From Lachnospira multipara ATCC 19207 (GTDB taxonomy: Bacteria > Bacillota > Clostridia > Lachnospirales > Lachnospiraceae), in contig NZ_AUJG01000010.1 in NCBI RefSeq assembly GCF_000424105.1, positions 1 to 64,000 of the forward strand: DNA of 64,000 nucleotides. Reading direction: 5' to 3'. The translations under genes were made by a program, and so were the position numbers. This document shows positions 8,284 through 16,083 of this stretch, piece by piece (position 1 is the first letter of the stretch; each line of letters starts with the position of its first letter). The notes beneath the pieces were generated by a model. The model saw only the letters and a list, made by a program, of their open reading frames with translations. It made no database searches and was not told the DNA's origin.

Positions 8284-9660
8284 ATGAAGATGGAATTTAA
8301 GGTAGAATTACCAGTATTTAAGGAAAAAGAAGTCAACTTATTAGACTATAAGCCAGTTGCCAATAAGGCAGACTTAGAAACAAGTAAGCACAATGCTTTA
8401 GTTATTAATAAGGCAATTAAGGATTTATCAGAAAATGGCGGTGGAAAGCTTGTGATCCCAGCGGGTTTATGGATTACAGGACCTATAAATCTTCTTAGTG
8501 GAGTAGAGTTACATATAGAAAGAAATGCAATTTTAAAGTTTTCTAAAAATCCAGAGGAGTATCCTCTAATCGTAACTAATTATGAAGGTCAGGACTGTAT
8601 CCGTGCAGTATCTCCAATTACAGCAATTAATGCAACAAACATCGCTATTACAGGTGATGGAGTAATTGATGGTAGCGGTGATGAATGGAGACCTATTAAG
8701 GAATTTAAGCTTACTGCTAGAGCATGGCAGGAGAATTTAAAGAAAAGCGACTGCGTTCTTGATACTAAGGAGGGCGGTGTTTGGTTTCCTACAAAGACTG
8801 CATTTGACGGAAACACACACAATATCCAGCTAGCTTTTGAAGGAAAGGAAGATGCCGAAGTTTTAAAGCTTGCAACTCCTTACTATGATTTTTATAGACC
8901 AGTATTAATAAGCCTTAAGCACTGCGATAAGGTCTTACTTCAGGGTGTAACTTTTAAGAATTCACCTGCTTGGAATATTCATCCATATTTCTGTACAAAC
9001 CTTACAGTAGATAGTATTAACGTAAACAACGCTTATCATGCACAAAATGGCGATGGTATCGATATTGAATCTTGCAAGAATGTGGAAGTTAAGAATTCTA
9101 GATTTGAAACAGGCGATGATGCCATTTGCTTAAAGTCAGGAAAGAATGCTATTGCTAGAACAATCACTGGCCCTTCAGAGAATATCTACATCCATGATTG
9201 TCTTGTAAACGAAGGTCATGGCGGCTTTGTAATTGGTTCAGAGATGAGCCGTGGCATTAAGAATGTTTGGGTTGATAACTGTACATTCCTTGGCACAGAC
9301 GTAGGTGTTAGAATGAAGAGTGCCCTTGGTCGTGGTGGCGTAGTTGAGAATATTAATATTGAAAATGTAAATATGGTGGGAATTAAAAACGAAGGCGTAA
9401 TTATGACTATGTCTTATGTTTTAAATTCTCTTAACAGAAACGAGACTATTGCTAAGGAAAATGAGGAAGACATCCCATTCTTTAAGAATATCAATATCAA
9501 CAATGTAAACTGCGTTGGTGCTAAGCATTCAGTAAAGATCGAGCCATTAGAAGGCCGCATGGATACAATCTCAAATGTAAATATTACAAATTCTAGATTT
9601 GAAGATTGTGGCGAAGCTCTAATTAAAGGTGAGAACATAAATATAGCAAAATTATTATAA
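8284..9660 (+). CDS. GH28 polygalacturonase, cytoplasmic type
   Basis: This is a 458-residue right-handed beta-helix glycoside hydrolase. The GH28 motifs are present: NGDG at 255-258 (catalytic Asp257), GDD at 277-279, GHG at 311-313 and RMK at 343-345. The protein begins MKMEFKVELP with no signal peptide, so it most likely acts inside the cell on imported oligogalacturonides, as an exo-type or oligomer-specific enzyme. It would complement the secreted pectate lyase at 48879. Start ATG 8284 has AGAGGTAGGG upstream. Family membership is clear; exo activity and substrate size are inferred. Confidence 0.93.
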   Translation: MKMEFKVELPVFKEKEVNLLDYKPVANKADLETSKHNALVINKAIKDLSENGGGKLVIPAGLWITGPINLLSGVELHIERNAILKFSKNPEEYPLIVTNYEGQDCIRAVSPITAINATNIAITGDGVIDGSGDEWRPIKEFKLTARAWQENLKKSDCVLDTKEGGVWFPTKTAFDGNTHNIQLAFEGKEDAEVLKLATPYYDFYRPVLISLKHCDKVLLQGVTFKNSPAWNIHPYFCTNLTVDSINVNNAYHAQNGDGIDIESCKNVEVKNSRFETGDDAICLKSGKNAIARTITGPSENIYIHDCLVNEGHGGFVIGSEMSRGIKNVWVDNCTFLGTDVGVRMKSALGRGGVVENINIENVNMVGIKNEGVIMTMSYVLNSLNRNETIAKENEEDIPFFKNININNVNCVGAKHSVKIEPLEGRMDTISNVNITNSRFEDCGEALIKGENINIAKLL

Positions 9661-9664
9661 AATT

Positions 9665-9693
9665 TTGCAATATCTAGTTACATTTGCTATAAT
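9665..9693 (+). promoter_or_regulatory. Sigma-A promoter of the two-component genes
   Basis: TTGCAA (9665-9670), a 17-nt spacer and TATAAT (9688-9693) lie about 50 bp before the start codon. Confidence 0.75.
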
Positions 9694-9741
9694 ATAATTA
9701 ATATTTTAACTGTGAACAATTGAAGATTAATGGAGAAATGT

Positions 9742-10497
9742 ATGCATGAAAAAATAGTCTTTATAGGTAATGATAAGGGCTTTGTTTATGGTTCTATAAA
9801 GAAGGGACTTGAAGAGCAGGGCTTTAATATTATCTCAGTGAATTCAGATATTGCTTATATTATGGGAAAAGAGTCAGAATCTAAGATTTGGCTCTTGTAT
9901 ATTGAGAACGAAGTAACGGATTATGTAAAGATTTTCGAATATATAAAAAAGGCAGTAATATCAAATGATGTTATGCTTTATTTGATTGCCTCAGATAGTG
10001 AAATTAGGGACGTCCACAGATATATTCCAGAGCATTTAATTAAGCATGCCTTTGAAAAACCGGTGGATATGTCTAGTATGTACAAATATTTTTCGCTGAT
10101 GGTTTTAAAGCAGGAGGAGGTCGAGCAAGAGAAATCAATTCTCATTGTGGATGATGATCCTTCTTCTTTGCGAGCCCTAAGCGACTTCCTATCGGTAAAA
10201 TACAAGGTTTACATGGCTAATTCTGCCATGAATGCCATTATGTTTCTAACTAAGAAAAAGGTGGATTTAATTATTCTAGATGTGAGTATGCCAGTAGTAG
10301 ATGGCACTCAAGTTTTCCAGATGCTACAAGACGAGCCCTCAACAAGAGACATTCCAATTATGTTTTTAACTGGAAATTCAGAAAAAGACGTGGTTATGAA
10401 TGTCCTAAGTTTGCACCCAGTAAAGTATCTATTAAAATCCATGGAGCCAGACAAGTTAATTCTTAGCATCGACGATTTTTTAGATAGCAGAAAGTAG
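9742..10497 (+). CDS. Response regulator with a degenerate and a canonical receiver domain
   Basis: From the ATG at 9742 (GGAG 6 nt upstream) the protein has 251 residues; an ATG at 9730 is possible but has no SD. Residues 1 to about 120 look like a receiver fold without the acidic pocket. Residues about 132-250 form a complete receiver: Asp pair in IVDDDP, phosphoacceptor Asp180 in LILDVSMP, Thr210 in FLTG and Lys232 in YLLKS. There is no output domain, so it acts through protein contact or as a phosphate relay. It directly abuts the hybrid kinase gene downstream and is probably its partner. Confidence 0.88.
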   Translation: MHEKIVFIGNDKGFVYGSIKKGLEEQGFNIISVNSDIAYIMGKESESKIWLLYIENEVTDYVKIFEYIKKAVISNDVMLYLIASDSEIRDVHRYIPEHLIKHAFEKPVDMSSMYKYFSLMVLKQEEVEQEKSILIVDDDPSSLRALSDFLSVKYKVYMANSAMNAIMFLTKKKVDLIILDVSMPVVDGTQVFQMLQDEPSTRDIPIMFLTGNSEKDVVMNVLSLHPVKYLLKSMEPDKLILSIDDFLDSRK

Positions 10498-10503
10498 GTG
10501 CTT

Positions 10504-12495
10504 ATGGGGATTGGATTTATAGTTTTGTCGTTAATTCTAATCTGCGAGACATTTTTATTAATCAGAATAATTGTACAAAATAGACATACAAAAGAGAAGC
10601 TAAAAAGGGAGGAAGATATTATAAAGGAAAAGGCACTAAATGAGGCAAAGTCTAGTTTTCTAACTCACATGTCTCATGAAATTAGAACGCCTATAAACGC
10701 TATTCTTGGCATGAATGAAATGATAATTAGGGAGAGCAAGGATAAGACAATTATATCCCACGCTAAAAATATCGAGGATTCTTCAAAGGCGCTACTTGGC
10801 CTAGTGGATGAAATTCTTGATTATAGCAGGCTTGAATCAGGAGATTTAAAGATAAATCCAATCCAATATCGCTTTGATAATTTAATAAATGAGGTGCTCT
10901 CCTTGACCTATGAGAAGGCCAAGGCTAAGGGCCTGTGCTTTGATATTCACATAAACCCTGAGATTCCCCTTAGAATGTACGGGGATGTGGTAAGAATCAA
11001 GGAGTGCCTACTTAACCTACTTACTAATTCTATAAAGTACACAAAGGAAGGCAGCATCAGCTTTCGCATAGATTTTAAGAAGTTGGATTCTGAAAATGTA
11101 GAGCTATATGTAATTATTTCAGATTCCGGAGTGGGCATCAAAAAGGAAGACTTATATAAGCTAAACAATGCTTTTACGCGTCTTGATGAAATCAATAATA
11201 GCAGCATTGAGGGTATGGGGCTTGGCCTTAGTCTTACTAGTAGATTACTTGAGATGATGGGTTCAAAGCTTGAGATAGAGTCGGTTTACGGTCTTGGAAC
11301 TACCTTTGCCTTTAGCTTAAAGCAACTAATTGTTGGCTGGCTTGAGTGCGGGGATGTGGTTAAAAACTATGAGGATTCCCTTTGTAAAATAAATAAGTAT
11401 AAGAAGGCTTTTAGGGCTAGTAAGGCTAACATATTAGTGGTGGATGATGTGGAGGTTAATGCAAATGTAGTAAAGGGACTACTTTCACGAAGCCATGTAA
11501 AGCTTGATATTGCCCTTAGTGGAGAAGAGGCGCTTGAAAAAGCAAAATTAAAAAAATACGACATTATATTTCTAGATCACAGAATGCCAAAGATGGATGG
11601 AGAGGAAACTCTTAAAAAACTAAGAGAGGATAAGGAGTACTTATCTTTTAATTCACCTGTCATTGTTTTGACGGCTAATGTATTTAACGGAGTGCGTGAC
11701 ATTTACATAGAAAAAGGCTTTACGGATTATTTAGCAAAGCCGGTTTTTTACGAGGAATTAGAGAGGCTACTTATAAAGTATCTGCCAGAAGATAAGATTG
11801 ATAATAACGATTTAGCTGACTCTAGCCTAGAATCTGCTGTTGCTAATGATGCTAAATCAGGTTCGGATCTTTTTGCTACATGGGATTTTTATAGTTTTGA
11901 AAATGATAGCGATAGCCAGATTTTAAGCCTCTTTGGAGATATTAGTTATATCGATTATGAGCAGGCTCTTAGAAACTGCATGACAAGAAATACACTTATA
12001 AATAGCATAATTACTATAAATTCCACACTTCTTAACAATTTAGAAAAATTAGAGAGTTATTATAAGGCAGAGGATTATGCAAATTTAGAGATTCTAGTTC
12101 ATGGCCTAAAGAGCTCTCTAAAACTTATTGGAGCCCTTGAAATCTCAGGACAGGCGGCACATATAGAGGATTTGTGCAAGTCCCAAAATTACAAAAATCT
12201 TGATATGGAATATGACGCCTTATGTGTTTTACTTACGAGATTAAAGGCAGATTTAGAAAATGTATTAAGCCCTTTAAAGGATGACAATAAAAAGGAGCTT
12301 ATATCAAAAGAACAGCTCTCTGAAGCCTATTTGGCCATTAAGGAATATGCAGAAATTGGAGATTTTAGAAATGTGGATCAGATTATGAAACATTTACTTG
12401 ATTATGAAATTCCAGGAAACGAGAGGGAAAAGTTTGAAAAGGTTAAGGAATATAGCCTTAATGTGGATGCAAAAGGCCTACTAGAAATTTTATAA
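10504..12495 (+). CDS. Membrane-anchored hybrid histidine kinase (HisKA-HATPase-REC-HPt)
   Basis: About 663 residues. One transmembrane helix occupies roughly residues 2-25 with almost no extracellular part. The HisKA box FLTHMSHEIRTPINAIL carries the phosphorylated His58; the HATPase with GMGLGLS follows to about 270. A receiver has phosphoacceptor Asp358 in FLDHRMPKMDG. An HPt-like helix bundle has His533 in LVHGLKSS. Thus a full His-Asp-His phosphorelay lies in one chain. A GTG start at 10498, directly after the upstream stop, is an alternative; ATG 10504 has AGGTG just upstream. The sensed signal is unknown, as no periplasmic sensor is seen. Confidence 0.9.
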   Translation: MGIGFIVLSLILICETFLLIRIIVQNRHTKEKLKREEDIIKEKALNEAKSSFLTHMSHEIRTPINAILGMNEMIIRESKDKTIISHAKNIEDSSKALLGLVDEILDYSRLESGDLKINPIQYRFDNLINEVLSLTYEKAKAKGLCFDIHINPEIPLRMYGDVVRIKECLLNLLTNSIKYTKEGSISFRIDFKKLDSENVELYVIISDSGVGIKKEDLYKLNNAFTRLDEINNSSIEGMGLGLSLTSRLLEMMGSKLEIESVYGLGTTFAFSLKQLIVGWLECGDVVKNYEDSLCKINKYKKAFRASKANILVVDDVEVNANVVKGLLSRSHVKLDIALSGEEALEKAKLKKYDIIFLDHRMPKMDGEETLKKLREDKEYLSFNSPVIVLTANVFNGVRDIYIEKGFTDYLAKPVFYEELERLLIKYLPEDKIDNNDLADSSLESAVANDAKSGSDLFATWDFYSFENDSDSQILSLFGDISYIDYEQALRNCMTRNTLINSIITINSTLLNNLEKLESYYKAEDYANLEILVHGLKSSLKLIGALEISGQAAHIEDLCKSQNYKNLDMEYDALCVLLTRLKADLENVLSPLKDDNKKELISKEQLSEAYLAIKEYAEIGDFRNVDQIMKHLLDYEIPGNEREKFEKVKEYSLNVDAKGLLEIL

Positions 12496-12600
12496 TGTAT
12501 GTCCTATATTTACATAATTAGTTTTAAATGTTAGGTTATATATATCTAGAAAGTGGAAACTTTACAGATACAACACTAGAAAGCTTAAAGGAATATGCAT

Positions 12601-14466
12601 ATGAGTAGAAAAGAATTAAAAAAATCGGCTAGAAAAGTTTTAAGAAAACATTATTTTATTTTGATATTTGCTTGTTTAATGGCCTCTTTTTTAGGAGTAG
12701 ATTTTTCAAGCTCCTTTATTAACAGTTCAAAGGTTTCCCCTAGGAGATTGGTGGATGAAGTTACACAGGTGGTCCAGGTTTCAACGGTTATGGAGCCGGA
12801 CAAATTTATAGATATCATAAATGAGGAAATTGAATACAGTAAGGAGGCTAGTTCTGGTACAAGTTTTGCAAGAAATAAGGGTTTTCTTGCTCAGTTAATT
12901 AACGGAACAAGTGATGGTCTGCTTTTTTATAGAGTATTACAGTCCATTAATTCCTTTGTAAGTTCAGAAAAAATAGCCATAAGAATCTTTGTGGTTATTT
13001 TTATGATACTGTATTTTTTAATATGGTTTTTGGTTACAAATCCTTTTTCTGTGAGCTTCAGACGAGTCTTTCTAGAAGCTAGAACCTATAAGAAGGTGGA
13101 TTATCAAAAGTTAGTGTATCTTTTTTATAACAAATGTTTGTTAAACGTAGCTATTTCGCAGGCTTTAAGGGCCCTATATCTATTTTTATGGACCTTTACT
13201 ATTGTGGGCCTTCCAATTAGTTATTATAGATACAAGATGCTTTCCTACATTTTGGCTGAAAATCCAGCAATTAAGCCAAGACAGGCACTTAAGCTTTCAA
13301 GAGATATGATGCGAGGCCACAAGTGGGAAGCTTTTAAACTAGATATGTCTTTTATTTTGTGGTATGTGCTTTCGTCTTTTACTTTAGGAGCCCTAGGCCT
13401 TCTTTTTGTAAATGCCTATAAGATTGCAACAGTTAGCGAATATTATGTGTATTTGCGAGGCCTAGCTTATGAGAGGGGTCTTGAAAATGTATCGCTATTA
13501 AATGACATTTACCTATATGAGATTGCTGATGCGGCCTTGATTAATGAAAAATATAACGACTTGGTGCTAGAGTACAACAAGGGCATAGATGGTGAGGATT
13601 ACGACTTAGATGCGGACCTTTGGCTTGCTAGCGCCATTGATAATTTAAGAAAGCAAAGGGGTGAGTCCTTTGATGAAAACGATTATAAGGAAAGTACGGG
13701 AATCTTTAAGTGGTTTGAGGATAATCTAGGCCTTAGCTTTAGAAACTCAAGATATAACCGCCTAAAGCAGAGTCTAAGCCTTACTTTTGCTGCGGTTGAT
13801 GACTATAACAAGATTAAAAATGGAGAAATCTACCCAGAGAGATTATCAAGCCTTCCATATAAGGAAAGACGAATGAAGGCAGATTACATTCGCATGTATT
13901 CTATGTTTTCAATTGTATCTATCTTCTTTATTGGCTGCTTTGTTGGCTGGACCTGGGAGGGAATGTTACATTTGATTCAAAAAGGAAGCTTTGTAAATAG
14001 AGGCGCACTAAACGGTCCGTGGATTCCAATTTATGGAGTTGGAGCTGTAGTTTCCATTACATTAGGTTACAGATTTAGGGCTAAACCATTAAGAGAGTTT
14101 ATCTTTATTGTAATCATAAGCGGAATAATCGAGTATACAACCTCATATTTGATGGAACTTGCCACAGGACTTAGATGGTGGTCATATAATGGTTACTATT
14201 TAAATCTAAACGGAAGAATCTGTCTTGAGGGCTTAATTATATTTGGAATTGGGGGATGTGCCGTTGTTTACTGGCTTATACCATATATAGAAGGACATCT
14301 AAAAAAGATGGATTCTAGAATTCTGTCAATAATTTTGATTGCCTTGGTATTTTTATTCATTATTGATGTATTTTATTCATCTATGCATCCAAATACAGGG
14401 GCAGGAATAACCCATAAAGTTATCGCTTTAATGCGCCAAAATGCGTACTTTTTTGCAATAAAGTGA
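12601..14466 (+). CDS. Fusion of DUF975-type and CmpB-type (PF06541) membrane domains
   Basis: The 621-residue protein has two membrane modules. The first (about 1-290) resembles DUF975 proteins: a basic start (SRKELKKSARKVLRKHY), several helices and a GHKWEAFKLDMSF segment. A soluble, acidic and helical linker follows (about 290-440). The last part (about 445-590) carries hallmark PF06541 words: GWTWEG, NRGALNGPWIPIYG, EYTTSYLMEL and NGRICLEG. PF06541 is often labelled a putative ABC permease, but biochemical function is unproven. The ATG at 12601 is preferred over 12595 because AAAGGA ends 8 nt before it. Whether the two-module arrangement is common cannot be judged here. Confidence 0.78.
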   Translation: MSRKELKKSARKVLRKHYFILIFACLMASFLGVDFSSSFINSSKVSPRRLVDEVTQVVQVSTVMEPDKFIDIINEEIEYSKEASSGTSFARNKGFLAQLINGTSDGLLFYRVLQSINSFVSSEKIAIRIFVVIFMILYFLIWFLVTNPFSVSFRRVFLEARTYKKVDYQKLVYLFYNKCLLNVAISQALRALYLFLWTFTIVGLPISYYRYKMLSYILAENPAIKPRQALKLSRDMMRGHKWEAFKLDMSFILWYVLSSFTLGALGLLFVNAYKIATVSEYYVYLRGLAYERGLENVSLLNDIYLYEIADAALINEKYNDLVLEYNKGIDGEDYDLDADLWLASAIDNLRKQRGESFDENDYKESTGIFKWFEDNLGLSFRNSRYNRLKQSLSLTFAAVDDYNKIKNGEIYPERLSSLPYKERRMKADYIRMYSMFSIVSIFFIGCFVGWTWEGMLHLIQKGSFVNRGALNGPWIPIYGVGAVVSITLGYRFRAKPLREFIFIVIISGIIEYTTSYLMELATGLRWWSYNGYYLNLNGRICLEGLIIFGIGGCAVVYWLIPYIEGHLKKMDSRILSIILIALVFLFIIDVFYSSMHPNTGAGITHKVIALMRQNAYFFAIK

Positions 14467-14480
14467 TAGCAAAATAGAGT

Positions 14481-14507
14481 GAATATTTTAATAAAAATAT
14501 TCTTTTT
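14481..14507 (+). terminator. AT-rich rho-independent terminator
   Basis: GAATATTTT (14481-14489) pairs with AAAATATTC (14494-14502) followed by TTTTT. The stem is weak because it is AT-rich. Confidence 0.5.
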
Positions 14508-14638
14508 AAAAATTTAATATGCTTGACGATTTATGACAACAAATGCCTTAAAATGTGCATTTATGGAACCGTTCTCACAGCGTGAATATTATGTATAAAT
14601 ATGCATAAATACTGCATAGTATGAATAAAAAAACATTA

Positions 14639-14667
14639 GTGACAAAATATTGCACGGGTGTTATAAT
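14639..14667 (+). promoter_or_regulatory. Strong sigma-A promoter of the YitT gene
   Basis: GTGACA (14639-14644), a 17-nt spacer and a perfect TATAAT (14662-14667). The start should fall near 14674, leaving a leader of about 170 nt. Confidence 0.75.
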
Positions 14668-14673
14668 AGCTTA

Positions 14674-14844
14674 GGCGAAGGGAAGAGCGCTTATTTTTTT
14701 TGTCCTTTTTCCCGAGCTTGTTAAGAAAGCGTGATAACTTTTTTGGCAGGATTGCAGAAACGCTCCCCAAAAAATAATCGTTGAGTATTGGCTCACGCGG
14801 TAGTTGTAGTTTTAACTATTTTTTATTTTTGTGGAGGGGCATAT
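14674..14844 (+). other. Long untranslated leader, unassigned
   Basis: About 170 nt lie between the predicted start and the YitT start codon. GGG plus AGCG near 14680-14689 can pair with CGCTCCC near 14761-14767. GTTA/TAAC and a C/T-rich loop with two T-runs lie inside. I cannot match it to a known riboswitch class. The bases upstream (14508-14638) are AT-rich and hold no gene. Confidence 0.4.
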
Positions 14845-15726
14845 ATGCAGAAACTAGAAAAAAGAATCGGTAGTACACTTGTGGATATCCTATTTGATAT
14901 TCTGGGCGGCTTTTTATACGCGGTTGGTTATTACACATTTGCAAAGATGGGTGATTTCACACCAGGCGGTGTATCAGGTGTCGCTTTAATCTTTAATTAT
15001 TTGTATTCGGTTCCAGTTGGTATCTTTACTTTGATATTTAATATACCGCTGGTGATTCTAAGTTATAAGGTTGTTGGTAAGAAGTTCTTATTTAAGACGG
15101 CTAAGACACTTATTTTTTGTACTATCTTCCTTGATGTCATTGCCCCAATGACACCTCTTTATACAGGAAGCAGAATAACAGCTTCGTTATTCTCAGGAGT
15201 TTGCCTTGGTGCATCAATGGCACTCTTTTATATGAGAGGTTCAAGTTCAGGAGGAATGGATTTCCTCATTATGACAGTCAAGGTAAAGAAGCCATATTTT
15301 AGTTTTGGCTTCGTAACAATAGTTACTGACTTCATTGTCATTGCAGCAGGTGGTCTCATCTATAAGGACATTGATTCAGTACTTTACGGTTTGATATCAG
15401 CATTTACTTGTTCCATCGTAATGGACAAGATCCTTTACGGTATGGGAGCAGGTAAGTTGATAATAATAATTACTGTTCGTAGTAAAGAGCTAACGGACAT
15501 GATAGGTTCCATGACAGATCGTGGATCTACCATCATCAAAGCCATAGGTAGTTATACCGGTGATGATAGAGACGTTGTGTTGTGTGCATGTTCAAAGAAT
15601 CAGACTTATGCGGTTACTGATTTGGCTCATAAAGCAGATCCTCATGCCTTCATAATGATCACTGAGACCAGTGAGGTTTTTGGTGAGGGATTTATTGAAG
15701 GTAAACGTAATATGAGCAGTAATTAA
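14845..15726 (+). CDS. YitT/DUF2179-family membrane protein
   Basis: This is a 293-residue protein with about five to six hydrophobic segments in the first two thirds, and a soluble C-terminal DUF2179-like domain (about 210-290) with TDRGSTIIKAIGSYTG and the VLCACSKNQ strand. ATG 14845 is chosen because GGAGGGG lies 5 nt upstream; an in-frame ATG is not available earlier and the upstream extension is non-conserved in character. YitT proteins are common in Firmicutes; transport is presumed but no substrate is established. It is a single-gene unit with its own promoter and terminator. Confidence 0.88.
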   Translation: MQKLEKRIGSTLVDILFDILGGFLYAVGYYTFAKMGDFTPGGVSGVALIFNYLYSVPVGIFTLIFNIPLVILSYKVVGKKFLFKTAKTLIFCTIFLDVIAPMTPLYTGSRITASLFSGVCLGASMALFYMRGSSSGGMDFLIMTVKVKKPYFSFGFVTIVTDFIVIAAGGLIYKDIDSVLYGLISAFTCSIVMDKILYGMGAGKLIIIITVRSKELTDMIGSMTDRGSTIIKAIGSYTGDDRDVVLCACSKNQTYAVTDLAHKADPHAFIMITETSEVFGEGFIEGKRNMSSN

Positions 15727-15746
15727 TAAATCATTTTCCTTCCTCA

Positions 15747-15780
15747 TAACGGTAGAGGGGAAGAAGAATCCCGTTTTTTT
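15747..15780 (+). terminator. Rho-independent terminator after the YitT gene
   Basis: AACGG (15748-15752) pairs with CCGTT (15771-15775), followed by a T-tract. A competing stem, CTTCCTC with GAGGGGAAG, overlaps it. Confidence 0.55.
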
Positions 15781-15788
15781 AAGCTAAT

Positions 15789-15822
15789 AGTTTCTTAGTA
15801 AGGAGATTAAGAAACTTTTTCC
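15789..15822 (+). terminator. Second terminator-like hairpin
   Basis: AGTTTCTTA (15789-15797) pairs with TAAGAAACT (15808-15816), followed by TTTT. Flanking AAGCT/AGCTT can extend it. Confidence 0.45.
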
Positions 15823-15853
15823 TAAGCTTACAAGACACATTTACTACATATCG

Positions 15854-15935
15854 GAGAATGGAAACATTCCCACGTTAGGGTGTTGCACCCTAACAGGAAT
15901 GCACGAAGGACTTTTGTCCCTCGTGCATTTTTATT
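15854..15935 (+). promoter_or_regulatory. Attenuator-like leader upstream of the ABC-F gene
   Basis: Three hairpins follow one another: GAATG-GAAA-CATTC around 15857-15869, GTTAGGGTG-TTG-CACCCTAAC at 15874-15894, and a terminator AATGCACGA (15898-15906) with TCGTGCATT (15921-15929) before a T-rich run. CATTCC of the first hairpin can instead pair with GGAATG at 15896-15901, which overlaps the terminator stem. That gives two exclusive folds, as in an attenuator. The bases between 15936 and the next promoter hold an 11-bp tandem repeat, AAACTGGGTCA, twice. Confidence 0.5.
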
Positions 15936-16022
15936 TTATTAAGGATATAAATGAGTTAAAAACTGGGTCAAAACTGGGTCAAAATTCGGCTATTAATTTT
16001 TATTTTTATCACTAAATTAAGA

Positions 16023-16051
16023 TTGAGACAAATTTTCTAATATGATATAAT
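16023..16051 (+). promoter_or_regulatory. Sigma-A promoter of the ABC-F gene
   Basis: TTGAGA (16023-16028), a 17-nt spacer and TATAAT (16046-16051). Confidence 0.8.
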
Positions 16052-16083
16052 TTTACGGCTACGCTAATTAAAAAGGAGTATTT

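Noticed and set aside
14591-14625. ArgR-box-like repeats (TGTATAAATATGCA and neighbours)
   Set aside because: Only one half fits the consensus, and the neighbouring gene is not linked to arginine; AT-rich chance match is as likely.
14674-14845. 6S or SRP RNA in the long leader
   Set aside because: No rod-like fold with central bubble and no SRP GGAA/GNAA tetraloop signature could be found.
15874-15935. T-box antiterminator
   Set aside because: GTTAGGGTG resembles it superficially, but the GGTGG-x-ACCGCG core is absent.
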